In this document: positions 7,495 through 16,025 of the stretch, one piece after another
How the letters are laid out: every line of letters begins with the position of its first letter
Numbering within the stretch: position 1 is the stretch's first letter
Origin: Mycobacterium gordonae
GTDB taxonomy: Bacteria > Actinomycetota > Actinomycetes > Mycobacteriales > Mycobacteriaceae
DNA: 64,000 nt
Direction: 5' to 3'
Assembly: GCF_017086405.1 (NCBI RefSeq)
Contig: NZ_CP070973.1
Coordinates: 4,620,739-4,684,738, forward strand
Made by a program: the position numbers and the translations under genes
The notes under the pieces: generated by a model
The model's input: only the letters and a program-made list of their open reading frames with translations
Databases searched by the model: none
Told to the model about the DNA's origin: nothing

Positions 7495-8388
7495 CTAACC
7501 GAACCGCAGTCCCCGCTTGCGCCCCCAGAGCACGGCCACCAAGGTTCCGATGAACCAGACCGCCAGAGCCATCGCGAGATGGACGAAACTCTTAGTGTCG
7601 CGGCCGAATACCGGTCCGATGGCCGCGGGTATCTGCGTCCACATCACGCGGTGCTCGATCCCACCCATCGGATCGGCGACGTAGTACAGGGCGTAGGGCA
7701 GCGTGACAGCCAGCAGCCAGCCGGCCGTGCGGCGCAGGTTCCGCCGCTGCCGCCACCGGCGGAGCAGCGGCTCGGCACTCACCGGGTGCAGCACCGAGAT
7801 GACATTGCCGACGCCGAGCCACGACACGACGGGCACCGCGACGTTGGGGATCGTCATGGCCATCTGCGGCACGCCCTCCTTCCACACCGTGAGCGCCGCC
7901 GCCGCCGCCAACGTGGGCAGTCCCACGATCACGATCAGCGCCAGGTTCTTGATCACCAGCACCCGCCACAGCGGGACACCGTCGGACAGGCCCTGCGCGA
8001 CCCGATAGTGGTCGCCGCCAAGCAGGTTCGTGGTGGTCACATCGGCCAGCACGAAGGAGGAGAAGTAGGTGCTGACCAGGACCACCCAGTCGAGCTGATA
8101 GTGGTGAAAGTGGCGGGTGACGTGATTGCCGTGAACGACGGACAACGGCTGGACCAGCAACCACACCACAGCGAGCACCAGGTTGGCCATAACACCGGAC
8201 AACCAGGTGCGCGGCGGATGGAAAGCCCAGCGGATCTCGGCTGCCACCGCCGACAGCAACGGTCTATCGAAGTCCGTGGCGGCCCGCCGCGCCGCGGCCG
8301 GACGGGGGGCCGACGCACGGGCCAGGGCGCGCAACGCGGTGCGCACCCGCTGGTGCATGGGCGCCTCGGGCGTATCTGTCTCCGACAT
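7495..8388 (-). CDS. Multi-pass membrane protein of unknown function
   Basis: 297 residues from the ATG at 8388 (GAGGAG just upstream); an upstream frame start at 8460 would add 24 residues unlike the rest. A soluble N-terminus of about 70 residues is followed by roughly six hydrophobic segments. Notable features are a His-rich extracellular-looking loop (HGNHVTRHFHHYQL) and a basic RRWRQRRNLRR stretch before the last helices. The overall layout resembles an ABC-2-like or general integral membrane protein, but I recognise no family. It lies 59 bases downstream of the RES toxin gene on the same strand, perhaps co-transcribed. Confidence 0.7.
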   Translation of the reverse strand: MSETDTPEAPMHQRVRTALRALARASAPRPAAARRAATDFDRPLLSAVAAEIRWAFHPPRTWLSGVMANLVLAVVWLLVQPLSVVHGNHVTRHFHHYQLDWVVLVSTYFSSFVLADVTTTNLLGGDHYRVAQGLSDGVPLWRVLVIKNLALIVIVGLPTLAAAAALTVWKEGVPQMAMTIPNVAVPVVSWLGVGNVISVLHPVSAEPLLRRWRQRRNLRRTAGWLLAVTLPYALYYVADPMGGIEHRVMWTQIPAAIGPVFGRDTKSFVHLAMALAVWFIGTLVAVLWGRKRGLRFG

Positions 8389-8447
8389 GTACTCCTCACC
8401 AGGACGGCTGTGCGTGCACGGTACCCGGCACCGGCGGGGGTGTCGGA

Positions 8448-9059
8448 TCAGATCTCCCAATTGACCGTGAAGTCATGCCGCAGCACCAGATCGACCAGGA
8501 CGTCGGTTCGACTCGCGAGGAACCATACCTGCGCGGCCAACGCGTCGTGGGCGAAGAATGCGTAGTTGATCGACGTTTCGGGGGTCGTGCGCGACCGGTA
8601 GACGATGGCGTCCAGATCGGGCCACCAGCGCCTGGCCGCGTCGGCGAGGTGATGGCACTGCCGCCACACTCGCGCGCGTTGGCCGGTGCTGATCTGGTCG
8701 TCGACATCGAGGGCATCGAGGTTGCGCTGAGTCCGCAGATCGAGAATCCGCAGCGGCCGGGTCGAGACGAGTCGAATCAGGTATTGCGATGCGTGGTCTG
8801 CCGGGATGGTGCGGCCGGTGTCCCGGTAGCGCTCGCGAAACGCCCCCTCAGCAGCCGTTGCGGCGTAACGGGTGCGGAACGCGCCTGAAACCGGATCGAA
8901 CCGGAAGCGCGGTTGCGGGAATCCGTTCCACGTCCAGTCAGTGGGCTCGGCGGCTTCCACTCGCCACAATTGGACGCCGGCAGGCACCGTTCGGCTTGCC
9001 AGGCCGGCCGGGCGCTGAAACGGCAGCGAGCGCCGGTATCCGCCGGGAAGACTAGGCAC
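8448..9059 (-). CDS. RES-domain toxin
   Basis: 203 residues. The three polar residues that name the RES family are identifiable: Arg in LWRVEA (residue 33), Glu in TAAEGAFRE (residue 71) and Ser in AIVYRSRTTPE (residue 156). RES toxins such as MbcT of M. tuberculosis degrade or modify NAD+ and stop growth. The start at 9059 overlaps the upstream antitoxin gene by eight bases, the usual antitoxin-first coupling. Its substrate has not been shown for this subfamily, so NAD+ is an inference. Confidence 0.85.
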   Translation of the reverse strand: MPSLPGGYRRSLPFQRPAGLASRTVPAGVQLWRVEAAEPTDWTWNGFPQPRFRFDPVSGAFRTRYAATAAEGAFRERYRDTGRTIPADHASQYLIRLVSTRPLRILDLRTQRNLDALDVDDQISTGQRARVWRQCHHLADAARRWWPDLDAIVYRSRTTPETSINYAFFAHDALAAQVWFLASRTDVLVDLVLRHDFTVNWEI

Positions 9060-9564
9060 CGACGGCGTTGAGCAGCTGCCAGGCGGTGTTCGCGGTCGTC
9101 TTGCGGCGCAGCGCCTCCGAGATCGACGCGCCCGACAGCTCCTCGCGCTTGATCCGCATGATGCGATCGGCGACCACCGGGTCGGACGTGAACCGCGACA
9201 GCAGGATCAATATCTGTGGGAGATCTGGACGCAACCGGCCACCGTCGAACTGCCAGCCCGGGAACCACGTGTTGTTGCCGACCGTGACGCCGAGCACCTT
9301 TCCGCGCCGGCGCAATTCGTGCACGGCCTGCGGAGTCTCGTAACCCAGCCGCGACTGGACCTCCTTGGTCGGCAGCGCCCCGGTCCGGAAATCGCTCAGC
9401 ACAGCGCCGCGCCGCTCGTTGTTGAGCGTGCGGGCGGCGATGCGCTCAAGTTCCTCCATCGGCACCGTCGGCGCCTCGAGCAGCGCGTCGAGAAGCTTCG
9501 CGAAATCGGGGTCACGCCGGACGCGTTCCTCGACCTGGCTGACGAGCGCATTGACAGGAGACAT
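9052..9564 (-). CDS. Antitoxin partner of RES toxin
   Basis: 170 residues, acidic at the N-terminus. The middle segment TKEVQSRLGYETPQAVHELRRRGKVLGV looks like a helix-turn-helix or winged DNA-binding unit. The C-terminal part (PDLPQILILLSRFTSDPVVADRI) resembles the toxin-binding region of Xre/MbcA/ParS antitoxins. It is longer than MbcA. It precedes and overlaps the RES gene, so it should neutralise the toxin and autoregulate the operon. The ATG at 9564 is six bases from a TAGAAT -10 box, suggesting a leaderless mRNA. Confidence 0.8.
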   Translation of the reverse strand: MSPVNALVSQVEERVRRDPDFAKLLDALLEAPTVPMEELERIAARTLNNERRGAVLSDFRTGALPTKEVQSRLGYETPQAVHELRRRGKVLGVTVGNNTWFPGWQFDGGRLRPDLPQILILLSRFTSDPVVADRIMRIKREELSGASISEALRRKTTANTAWQLLNAVGA

Positions 9565-9570
9565 GACGTC

Positions 9571-9607
9571 ATTCTATCCCGCGTCGATCCAATTGAAATA
9601 ATTGAAA
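9571..9607 (-). promoter_or_regulatory. Leaderless promoter and direct-repeat operator of the RES TA operon
   Basis: On the minus strand TAGAAT (9576-9571) stands six bases before the antitoxin ATG, the spacing of mycobacterial leaderless promoters. Just upstream, AATTGAAA occurs at 9591-9598 and again at 9600-9607, a nine-base period that overlaps the expected -35 position. This is a plausible site for autorepression by the antitoxin. Confidence 0.55.
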
Positions 9608-9624
9608 CAGAAGTCGGGCGCCGC

Positions 9625-12501
9625 TCAGTCCTCCTCCGTGGCGGCACCACCGCTCGCACGCGCTACGGACATCCGCCGCATCACCAGCACCAGACCCAGC
9701 ACAGGCAGAGCCAACAACGCCAGCCAGGGCACCAGGAATCCGGCCCGCAGCAGGCCGCCATGTGCCGCCGCCAGCACCGAGTGCCACCCCCGGTCCAACT
9801 CGCCGAAGAAGCCCGGGTGCGACACCGTCGACTCCGCGGAAATGTTGACAGTGATTGTGGCGTAGTCGATCTCGTCATGCAGTGTGCCGCGCTGCGCCTT
9901 GAGCGAATCCAGCTCCGCCTGGCGCTGCGTCAGCGAGGACTCCGCGGCGAGCAGGTCGGCGACATTGCCGGCTTTGCCCATCAGCTCCAGCAGGCGCCTG
10001 ACCGAGGTCTGCAGTGCGTCGATACGAGCGTCGAGATCGACGCGTTGGGTGGTGACGTCGGTGTGGGTGATCGACATCGACTGCACGGTCCCCAGTTTCT
10101 TCGCGTCGGCCAGTAACCCGTCGAGCTTGTCGGCCGGAATGCGCATCGTGATGCCGACCACCGGCGACGACGCACCCGACTGCTCCGATCGCGAATCGAC
10201 TCGCCCGCCTGCATCATTCACCGCGGCAACGAGGCGTTCGGCCACGGCGCCGGGATCACGGACCACCAGCCGCAGCGACCCGTTGGTGACGATGTCGCGT
10301 TTGAAGTTTTCGTCCGGCGGAGGCGCCAACGGCGCCGGATTGACGGTGCTCTGGTCGGCAATGCCACCGCCCATGGTCTCCGGGATCGTGCCGCTCGCCG
10401 GGGCACGGCGTGGGTCGGGTGTTTCGGTCAACTTGCCACCCACCACACCGTCGCGGGTCGCGATCGATGGACCACCCCGCCCGACCGACCACACCCAGCC
10501 CCCACCCAGAACCAGGACGGCCAGCACCGCCACCACAATCACATTGCGCAGCTTGACAGTTCGCGCCTGTGCCGTCTTGACGCTGGGTCGCGAACCGCCC
10601 GCAACGGAGACCGGGGACTCGATTGGGCCAAGGTCCCAACCGGCCGGCGCCTCGACCGGCTGCATGACCCGGTGTGGCAATTCACCCGTGGCGACGATCG
10701 GCCCGTCCAGCGAGACGTACGCGGTGAACCGGCACAACACGCCGAATCGCAGCGACGTGTCGACGATCCGCTTCCCCAACTCGGCTGCGGAACTGTTCCC
10801 CGATGCCGAGGCGTAGCGGTCCTCCAGGTCGCGCAGGTGTGCCCGTGCCCACACTGCAGTCAAAGCCGGCGCTTCGCGACACTGACCGGCAACGGAGACC
10901 GACCACTCAGCACCGCTTCGGTCCCTGCCGCGCACGATCATCGACCCCTCCGCGGCGCCCCGATACCTCCCACTCACCACCAGCGGCACACCTGCCAACG
11001 CGTCCGGTAGCCGCGCCGGCGTCGTGGTGTTGTCGATGACGCTCAGGCCGTCGCAATGCACCGACAGCGAATGCGCCAGGGGTGCGGCGACCCGACGGTG
11101 GATCGCTTCCATCGCCTCGTCGAGACGATCCTCGCTTTCCACCAGCTCACAGTGTCCCCCGCCGGCAGTGGCCAGACGGCTCAGGAAGCCGGCGTTCACC
11201 GCTTGGTCGACACCGACTGCAACTACCCGGACCCGCCGCAGGTCCGCGGTGAGTCCGCGCAACACCTGGTCCTCGTTGCCGACCTGCCCGTCGGTGACGA
11301 GGATGACGACCCGGTCGCGGTCACGGCTTTCCCGCAGCAACTCCAGGCCCGCCCGCAGCGGCGCCAATAGCTCACTGCCGCCCTCGGACTCGACCCCGGC
11401 GAGGTGCTCCACCGCGCGAAACCGGTTGCGGTCGGTGGCCTCGATCAACCCACCGGGCAGCCCTGCCGGGCGCTCTATCCGGTCGTTGAAAGTGAGCACC
11501 GCGAAACGGTCGGCGCTGGTGAGCGTATCGATGATGCGCGCCGCAGCCCGTCGCGCGGACGACATCTTCCAGCCGCCCATGCTCGCGGAATGGTCGAGCA
11601 ACAGCACCAGATCCCGGGGGCGGAGCGACGCGCCGGACGGCGGCGGCAGAACCGTGAGCTGGTAGGTTCCCTCCTCGCCGTCGGCGTCGGGTATCAGCAG
11701 CAGCGAGTCGGTGATGTCGTCGGCGCCGTAGCGCAGGCGCAGCACGAGGTCCCGGTCGGCGCGCTGGCCAGGCACAATCCGGATACGTCCGCCGTCGGCG
11801 GGTTCGGTGGGCAGGCTGGACCGGACCTCGGACAGGGTCAGACCGGCTGGGTCGATGCCGACGTCGATGGTCAGCGCGACCGGGCGTGCGAAGCCGGGCA
11901 GCAGCACCGGTGGCGTGATCCGCGAGGCGTCGGGCACAGCGTCGGTGTCGTGGGCGTATCCGTCCCCGACGGCGACATCGTCGAGAGGTTCACCCGAGAT
12001 GTGGCGCGGCGCAACGACCAGCGGGAAGCGGAACGTCGCCTCGCCGTCGGCATAGGTCAGCGGGCTGACGAGGGTGATTGCCACGCTGACCTTTTCGCCC
12101 GGCAGGATGTTCCCGACCCGCATGGTGAAAACATCCGGGCGCTCCTCCTCGGCGATCGACGCCCGCCGGCCGGCAGTGACCGCACGGTCGTAATCTCGCC
12201 GGGCCGATTCGCGTTCGGCCAGTGCGGCCGCCACGGCGCGGCCGTTCGCGGTCATGCGCATGCCGGTCACCGCCGCTCGGTCCGGCAGCGGAAACACGTA
12301 GCTGGCCTCCAGCGGTCCGTCGAAGGTATTGACGAATTCCTGGGTCACTTCGATCTGGCTGGTGAGCCCGGTGATGTCGGCCCGTACGTCGATGCGATCC
12401 AGCGGGAGCTTCCCACGTTCGGTACGCAGCGTGCCCACGCTGGGGCCGTCGGTAGCGCACTGCGCCTCAACGTCGGTCGTCGACGTAATGCGGACTGTCA
12501 T
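9625..12501 (-). CDS. VIT - von Willebrand A - DUF4349 fusion membrane protein
   Basis: 958 residues. Residues about 25-160 form a VIT (inter-alpha-trypsin inhibitor) domain. About 300-480 is a vWA domain with the MIDAS motif DHSASM, expected to bind a divalent cation and protein ligands. A basic segment and a transmembrane helix follow (about 655-675, NVIVVAVLAVLVLGGGWVW). The outer part has DUF4349 features: NGSLRLVVRDPGAVAERL, coiled coil TSVRRLLELMGKAGNVADLL, then a final transmembrane helix and basic tail. DUF4349 is usually a separate lipoprotein or membrane protein. ATG overlaps the MerR stop by four bases. The function is unknown; a surface-stress or adhesion scaffold would fit. Confidence 0.85.
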   Translation of the reverse strand: MTVRITSTTDVEAQCATDGPSVGTLRTERGKLPLDRIDVRADITGLTSQIEVTQEFVNTFDGPLEASYVFPLPDRAAVTGMRMTANGRAVAAALAERESARRDYDRAVTAGRRASIAEEERPDVFTMRVGNILPGEKVSVAITLVSPLTYADGEATFRFPLVVAPRHISGEPLDDVAVGDGYAHDTDAVPDASRITPPVLLPGFARPVALTIDVGIDPAGLTLSEVRSSLPTEPADGGRIRIVPGQRADRDLVLRLRYGADDITDSLLLIPDADGEEGTYQLTVLPPPSGASLRPRDLVLLLDHSASMGGWKMSSARRAAARIIDTLTSADRFAVLTFNDRIERPAGLPGGLIEATDRNRFRAVEHLAGVESEGGSELLAPLRAGLELLRESRDRDRVVILVTDGQVGNEDQVLRGLTADLRRVRVVAVGVDQAVNAGFLSRLATAGGGHCELVESEDRLDEAMEAIHRRVAAPLAHSLSVHCDGLSVIDNTTTPARLPDALAGVPLVVSGRYRGAAEGSMIVRGRDRSGAEWSVSVAGQCREAPALTAVWARAHLRDLEDRYASASGNSSAAELGKRIVDTSLRFGVLCRFTAYVSLDGPIVATGELPHRVMQPVEAPAGWDLGPIESPVSVAGGSRPSVKTAQARTVKLRNVIVVAVLAVLVLGGGWVWSVGRGGPSIATRDGVVGGKLTETPDPRRAPASGTIPETMGGGIADQSTVNPAPLAPPPDENFKRDIVTNGSLRLVVRDPGAVAERLVAAVNDAGGRVDSRSEQSGASSPVVGITMRIPADKLDGLLADAKKLGTVQSMSITHTDVTTQRVDLDARIDALQTSVRRLLELMGKAGNVADLLAAESSLTQRQAELDSLKAQRGTLHDEIDYATITVNISAESTVSHPGFFGELDRGWHSVLAAAHGGLLRAGFLVPWLALLALPVLGLVLVMRRMSVARASGGAATEED

Positions 12502-13097
12502 AACGGGCTCCGATCATCGAGGGACAGCAGGCCGCGATCGGCCAGAAATTCCAGCAACGGCGCGGCGGCCGCGCGTATCGCGTGAATGTCGCTGTCGTCC
12601 GGTCGCGCCGGCAACAACAACATCGCCCCCCCGGGCAGGCTCACTGCGGCGAGAGCCGTGACCGTGTCAGCGCTGTCGATCGTTGGTTCAACAGCAGGTC
12701 GCTCGGCCCAGAATCGACTCCGGCGGCCCTTGACCGCCGGCACCGCTGCCGGCGCACCCGGCTCGGTCGTGGTTTCTGCGGACATACCGGCGAGCCGCCG
12801 CAGGGTCTCGTCGGTGGCTCCGGCCAACGTCGCCTGGATCTCGGCCAACGAATACCCTTGAGCCTGAAGCCGTTTGACGGCGACGATCTGCAGCAGGTGC
12901 CGGGTGCGGTAGATCGCGTTGCGCCCCTGCATGACCGGCCGGTCGACGAGTCCAGTCGTCGTATACCAGCGCACGGCGCGCCGGTCGGGTAAATCGCGGA
13001 CCCGCCCGTTGGGCGATCCCGGATACGCGGCACCGGCCAGGGCGGCGCAGACCCGCCCTACCAACTCGTCCAGCGTCCAGCCCGCCTGCTCCGGCAT
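12498..13097 (-). CDS. MerR-family transcriptional regulator
   Basis: 199 residues. The winged-helix MerR domain is visible: RAVRWYTTTGLVDRP (helix-turn-helix and wing 1), YRTRHLLQIVAVKRLQAQGYSLAEIQ (wing 2 and dimer helix). No metal-binding cysteines are present; the C-terminus is Ala/Pro-rich and unassigned. Its stop overlaps the start of the VIT-vWA gene (ATGA), so it very probably controls that gene. A dyad at 13110-13132, right in front of its start, is a likely autoregulatory operator. Confidence 0.85.
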   Translation of the reverse strand: MPEQAGWTLDELVGRVCAALAGAAYPGSPNGRVRDLPDRRAVRWYTTTGLVDRPVMQGRNAIYRTRHLLQIVAVKRLQAQGYSLAEIQATLAGATDETLRRLAGMSAETTTEPGAPAAVPAVKGRRSRFWAERPAVEPTIDSADTVTALAAVSLPGGAMLLLPARPDDSDIHAIRAAAAPLLEFLADRGLLSLDDRSPL

Positions 13098-13109
13098 GGC
13101 ACCGATACT

Positions 13110-13132
13110 GACACTGTTACCGTGACACTGTC
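13110..13132. promoter_or_regulatory. Operator-like dyad in front of the MerR gene
   Basis: A 23-base imperfect palindrome centred on ACC, with arms GACACTGT (13110-13117) and ACACTGTC (13125-13132); 18 of 23 positions match their reverse complement. The same stretch is also a direct repeat of TGACACTGT at 13109 and 13123. On the minus strand a TTGACA lies just upstream. This is the position and symmetry expected for a MerR dimer site. Confidence 0.55.
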
Positions 13133-13150
13133 AACGTCCTCCGGTGGCAC

Positions 13151-14101
13151 TCACTCGAGCAAGGTCACGTGCGGACTCTTGCCGTAGTGCTGCCGGTAGT
13201 AAGCGGCGAAGCGCCCCATGTGGCCGAACCCCCAATTGCGGGCGATCTCACCCACGGAGGTGGTGTAGCGGTTGCCCGCGACCAACTCGAGGTGAGCGTG
13301 GTGCAGACGCACCTGCCTCAGATACTCCGTCGGGGTGCAGTCGCGGTGGTTGCGGAACATGTATTGCAGTGCCCGCGGCGTTACGAAGATCGCGTTGGCG
13401 ATGTCGGTCAGCGAGATGTCGGCGTGTGCGTTGTCGTCGATGAAAGCTATTGCCTGGCGCAGCAATTGGGGCGTGCTATCGCGGCGGTCCTGGACCGTGG
13501 TGTCCAGCACCGCGGTGCTGGGGAACGCGGCCAGCATGCTCGCCGCCAGATAACGCCGAATCGTGCTGCTGATCAACGGTTCTGAGACGACCTGCAGATC
13601 GTCGGACACGCTCCGGCAGACGTAGTCGGCGACGCCCAGCAGGTGTCGCTTGGATTCCTGCGAGACCGGCACCAGCCCGGTCAGCCGCACGGGTGCATCG
13701 CCCGGTCCGGTCGCCACCTCGTTGAGCGCGCACCGGTCGATGGACAGGACGTCACAGTGGGTGCGCGCGACCCAGCCGGTGAATGGGCCGCCCTCCGAGC
13801 CGTCGTACGCCGCGACGTCGTCGGGGCCGAAGATCAGCTGCCGGTGCTTCATCCACTCGTAGACGAAGGTGCCGGAGCGCATCCGAGCCAGGTAGATACG
13901 GTCGGGCGGATTCGAGCGAAAGCCCAGCTCGCAGCCCAGCTGTATCTCGTCGACAGCGAGCGACCCCAGGGTCGTTCGGCTGATGCGGGTGCGCCCCAGC
14001 TCGCTGCCGGGTTGGCGGAACAGCTGTACTCGCTCATAGGCAGCACAAATACCGTTCACAGCTTCGGTGAGATCAGTGGTGTCAAGGAGAACGGTCGACA
14101 T
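13151..14101 (-). CDS. AraC-family transcriptional regulator
   Basis: 316 residues from the ATG at 14101 (a start at 14131 would add ten residues). The N-terminal two-thirds is an AraC-binding-like sensor domain with LARMRSGTFVYEW and DVLSIDRCAL. The C-terminal about 100 residues hold the two helix-turn-helix units: ISLTDIANAIFVTPRALQYMFR and VGEIARNWGFGHMGRFAAYYRQ, then YGKSPHV. The sensor ligand is unknown. It is divergent from the GAF-ANTAR gene and tail-to-head with MerR; no obvious target operon can be assigned. Confidence 0.88.
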   Translation of the reverse strand: MSTVLLDTTDLTEAVNGICAAYERVQLFRQPGSELGRTRISRTTLGSLAVDEIQLGCELGFRSNPPDRIYLARMRSGTFVYEWMKHRQLIFGPDDVAAYDGSEGGPFTGWVARTHCDVLSIDRCALNEVATGPGDAPVRLTGLVPVSQESKRHLLGVADYVCRSVSDDLQVVSEPLISSTIRRYLAASMLAAFPSTAVLDTTVQDRRDSTPQLLRQAIAFIDDNAHADISLTDIANAIFVTPRALQYMFRNHRDCTPTEYLRQVRLHHAHLELVAGNRYTTSVGEIARNWGFGHMGRFAAYYRQHYGKSPHVTLLE

Positions 14102-14267
14102 CGCCACGTTCCATTCAGTCGGCAACAACACACGGCATCGTGGTTGAGCCGATCTTGTCCTTCAGTGTCCACTACGCGAAGGCAAAAGTCACGCTCAGGT
14201 TCGCTTGGCGGCCTGAGCAGCGAAGTCTGCTCCGATATCGTCGAAATTGCGCATCCGGCGGGACCGA

Positions 14268-14990
14268 ATGGGGAGAAGACAGCTGACGGAGGAAGGCCGT
14301 GGCAGGGACGTTCATCACCGCATAGCCGACCTTGCCCGAAGTTTGCACGATAGTCCCCCGGCCGCGGCCGACACGGTGGCACAGCGCGTGGTCGAATACG
14401 CCGTCTACGCCGTTGACGCGGCGCAGTACGCCGGAATCACCCTCGTGACCCCGTCCAGCGAGGTTCAGACACCGGCGTCGACGCACCACTACCCAAGACT
14501 TCTCGACGAGATCCAGGATCGGCACAAGCAGGGCCCCTGCTTCGTGGCAGCCTGGCACCAGCACACCATCCGGATCACCGATCTGAGTGGAGACAATCGC
14601 TGGCCGCGCTACCAGCGAGACGCACTGGCTGCCGCGCCGGTCCGGTCGATCGTGTCGTTTCGCCTATTCGCCTCCGAGCACACCATGGGCGCACTGAACC
14701 TTTACGCCGACGAACCTGGCGCGTTTGACGAAGCGGCCGAGGAGATCGGCTACGTCCTGGCCACCCACGCGGCGCTGGCCTGGGACACCGTGCGACGCGA
14801 AGACAATTTCCTGAGTGCCCTGGCCAGCCGCGACGTCATCGGACAGGCCAAGGGCATCCTGATGGCCCGGTTCAACATCAATGCCATTCAGGCGTTTGAA
14901 CTGCTCAAACGACTCTCGCAGGAACGCAACATGAAGCTGGTCGACGTGGCCCACCAAATCACCCGGGCGACAAACATCGGCGACATCTGA
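14268..14990 (+). CDS. GAF-ANTAR regulator (RNA-binding antiterminator type)
   Basis: About 240 residues from ATG 14268; a TTG at 14247 would add seven. The GAF sensor domain covers about residues 30-170. The ANTAR RNA-binding domain is C-terminal: SRDVIGQAKGILMARFNINAIQAF, LLKRLSQERNMKLVDVA. ANTAR proteins bind paired hexaloop hairpins and prevent transcription termination. Here no kinase is attached, so the GAF ligand or a separate kinase would control it. Mycobacteria carry several such GAF-ANTAR proteins. The next gene starts 40 bases on. Confidence 0.85.
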   Translation: MGRRQLTEEGRGRDVHHRIADLARSLHDSPPAAADTVAQRVVEYAVYAVDAAQYAGITLVTPSSEVQTPASTHHYPRLLDEIQDRHKQGPCFVAAWHQHTIRITDLSGDNRWPRYQRDALAAAPVRSIVSFRLFASEHTMGALNLYADEPGAFDEAAEEIGYVLATHAALAWDTVRREDNFLSALASRDVIGQAKGILMARFNINAIQAFELLKRLSQERNMKLVDVAHQITRATNIGDI

Positions 14991-15030
14991 CGCGGCGCAG
15001 CAACCTCGTCGCGCGCCTCGAGAGCGGGTC

Positions 15031-15735
15031 GTGGATGCTGGGATTGTGCGCAACTCGGGAGTGATTCGATGCCTCCTTGTCTGCTGCGTTGCGCTCTCGG
15101 GCTGCACCAGCGTCGTCGACGGCAGGCCGCAGGCAGCACCGAGAGGTCCGACGTCCGGCGGACCCATTCAACCGTCCCAGCTCGAGGACCTGCTGACGCG
15201 GTCCGGGTCGTTCTCGGCGGTGGCGGGGAGTCCGCTCATCGAGGACGACATGCAGTCCGCGCTGTTCATCGGCGCGGATCCGGCCGACTGCCACGGCGTC
15301 GTCGCCTTCGGCCGCTATCCCCTGTTCCCGACGAACTACACCGGGCGCGAGGCGCGCACCCAGCAGGACCACCGGACCGACCAGCATCAACTACTGGAGG
15401 TGTCGGCCACCTATCCCGCTGACTTCGACGCGGCGACGTTCCTCGACGCGGTTCGCAAGGCGGTGACCGGGTGTCAGCATCCGGTCACCGCCTGGGGCGA
15501 CGACGGCCACAAGATGACGGTGAACCCGACGCCGTTGACCCAGACTCCGCCCGAGGCCGCCCAATGGTCGACCAAACTAGCTGGCCAGCAATGGATTTGC
15601 GAATTCGCGGTGCTGGCCAAAGCCAACGTCGTCGCCGAGATCGTCACGTGTTCGCCGGACCGCTCGGTAGATCTCGGGACGCTGGTGACCAAGCGGCTCA
15701 AGAAGATCAACGAGCTGCTGAACTCGCGGTCGTGA
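15031..15735 (+). CDS. Lipoprotein with PknH-like extracellular sensor domain
   Basis: 234 residues if translation starts at GTG 15031; GTG at 15046 or 15061 is also possible and gives a tighter signal peptide. The lipobox is VALSGC, so the mature protein is lipid-anchored. The exported part matches the PknH_C/LppH type of mycobacterial extracellular domain: GADPADCHGVV, a Cys pair at CQHP and WICEF, and a VTCSPDRS near the end. Such domains occur on the Ser/Thr kinase PknH or alone in lipoproteins. The ligand is unknown. Confidence 0.78.
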   Translation: MDAGIVRNSGVIRCLLVCCVALSGCTSVVDGRPQAAPRGPTSGGPIQPSQLEDLLTRSGSFSAVAGSPLIEDDMQSALFIGADPADCHGVVAFGRYPLFPTNYTGREARTQQDHRTDQHQLLEVSATYPADFDAATFLDAVRKAVTGCQHPVTAWGDDGHKMTVNPTPLTQTPPEAAQWSTKLAGQQWICEFAVLAKANVVAEIVTCSPDRSVDLGTLVTKRLKKINELLNSRS

Positions 15736-15830
15736 CCTGGCCCCCGCAGGCCACTCGTGGCGCGGGTGGGCCGCCCATCGCGTCGCTGCGGTGCGGATAC
15801 TCGATCCCGACCGTGAAATCCGGAGGTGTC

Positions 15831-16025
15831 ATGCACGTCAACGTCGACTATGAGGTGTGCGAGGGCCACGGCCAGTGCCTGCTGGCCGCACCGGAGGTGT
15901 TCGATCTGCCGGACGGAGCCGACCAGGTGGTCGTGCTCGACCCGGATCCGCCGGAGGCCCAGCGCCAGTTGGTTATTCAGGCGGCCGCGATGTGTCCAGC
16001 ACAGGCGATCCGAATGCTCAACTGA
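15831..16025 (+). CDS. [3Fe-4S]-type ferredoxin
   Basis: 64 residues, too small to stand out by length but clear by motif: CEGHGQC, then PEVFDL, then CPAQAIRM. Three cluster cysteines with the CxxxxxC spacing are typical of the [3Fe-4S] ferredoxins that feed electrons to actinobacterial cytochrome P450s. GGAGG stands a few bases before the ATG. A P450 gene lies about 2 kb downstream on the same strand, separated by a two-component system. Its 3' end overlaps that of the convergent response regulator by eight bases. Confidence 0.92.
   Translation: MHVNVDYEVCEGHGQCLLAAPEVFDLPDGADQVVVLDPDPPEAQRQLVIQAAAMCPAQAIRMLN

Noticed and set aside
11404..12585. A 393-codon plus-strand frame opposite the VIT domain
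   Set aside because: The minus strand carries the VIT domain and a coupled MerR gene; the plus frame shows only low-complexity Arg/Gly/Asp sequence.
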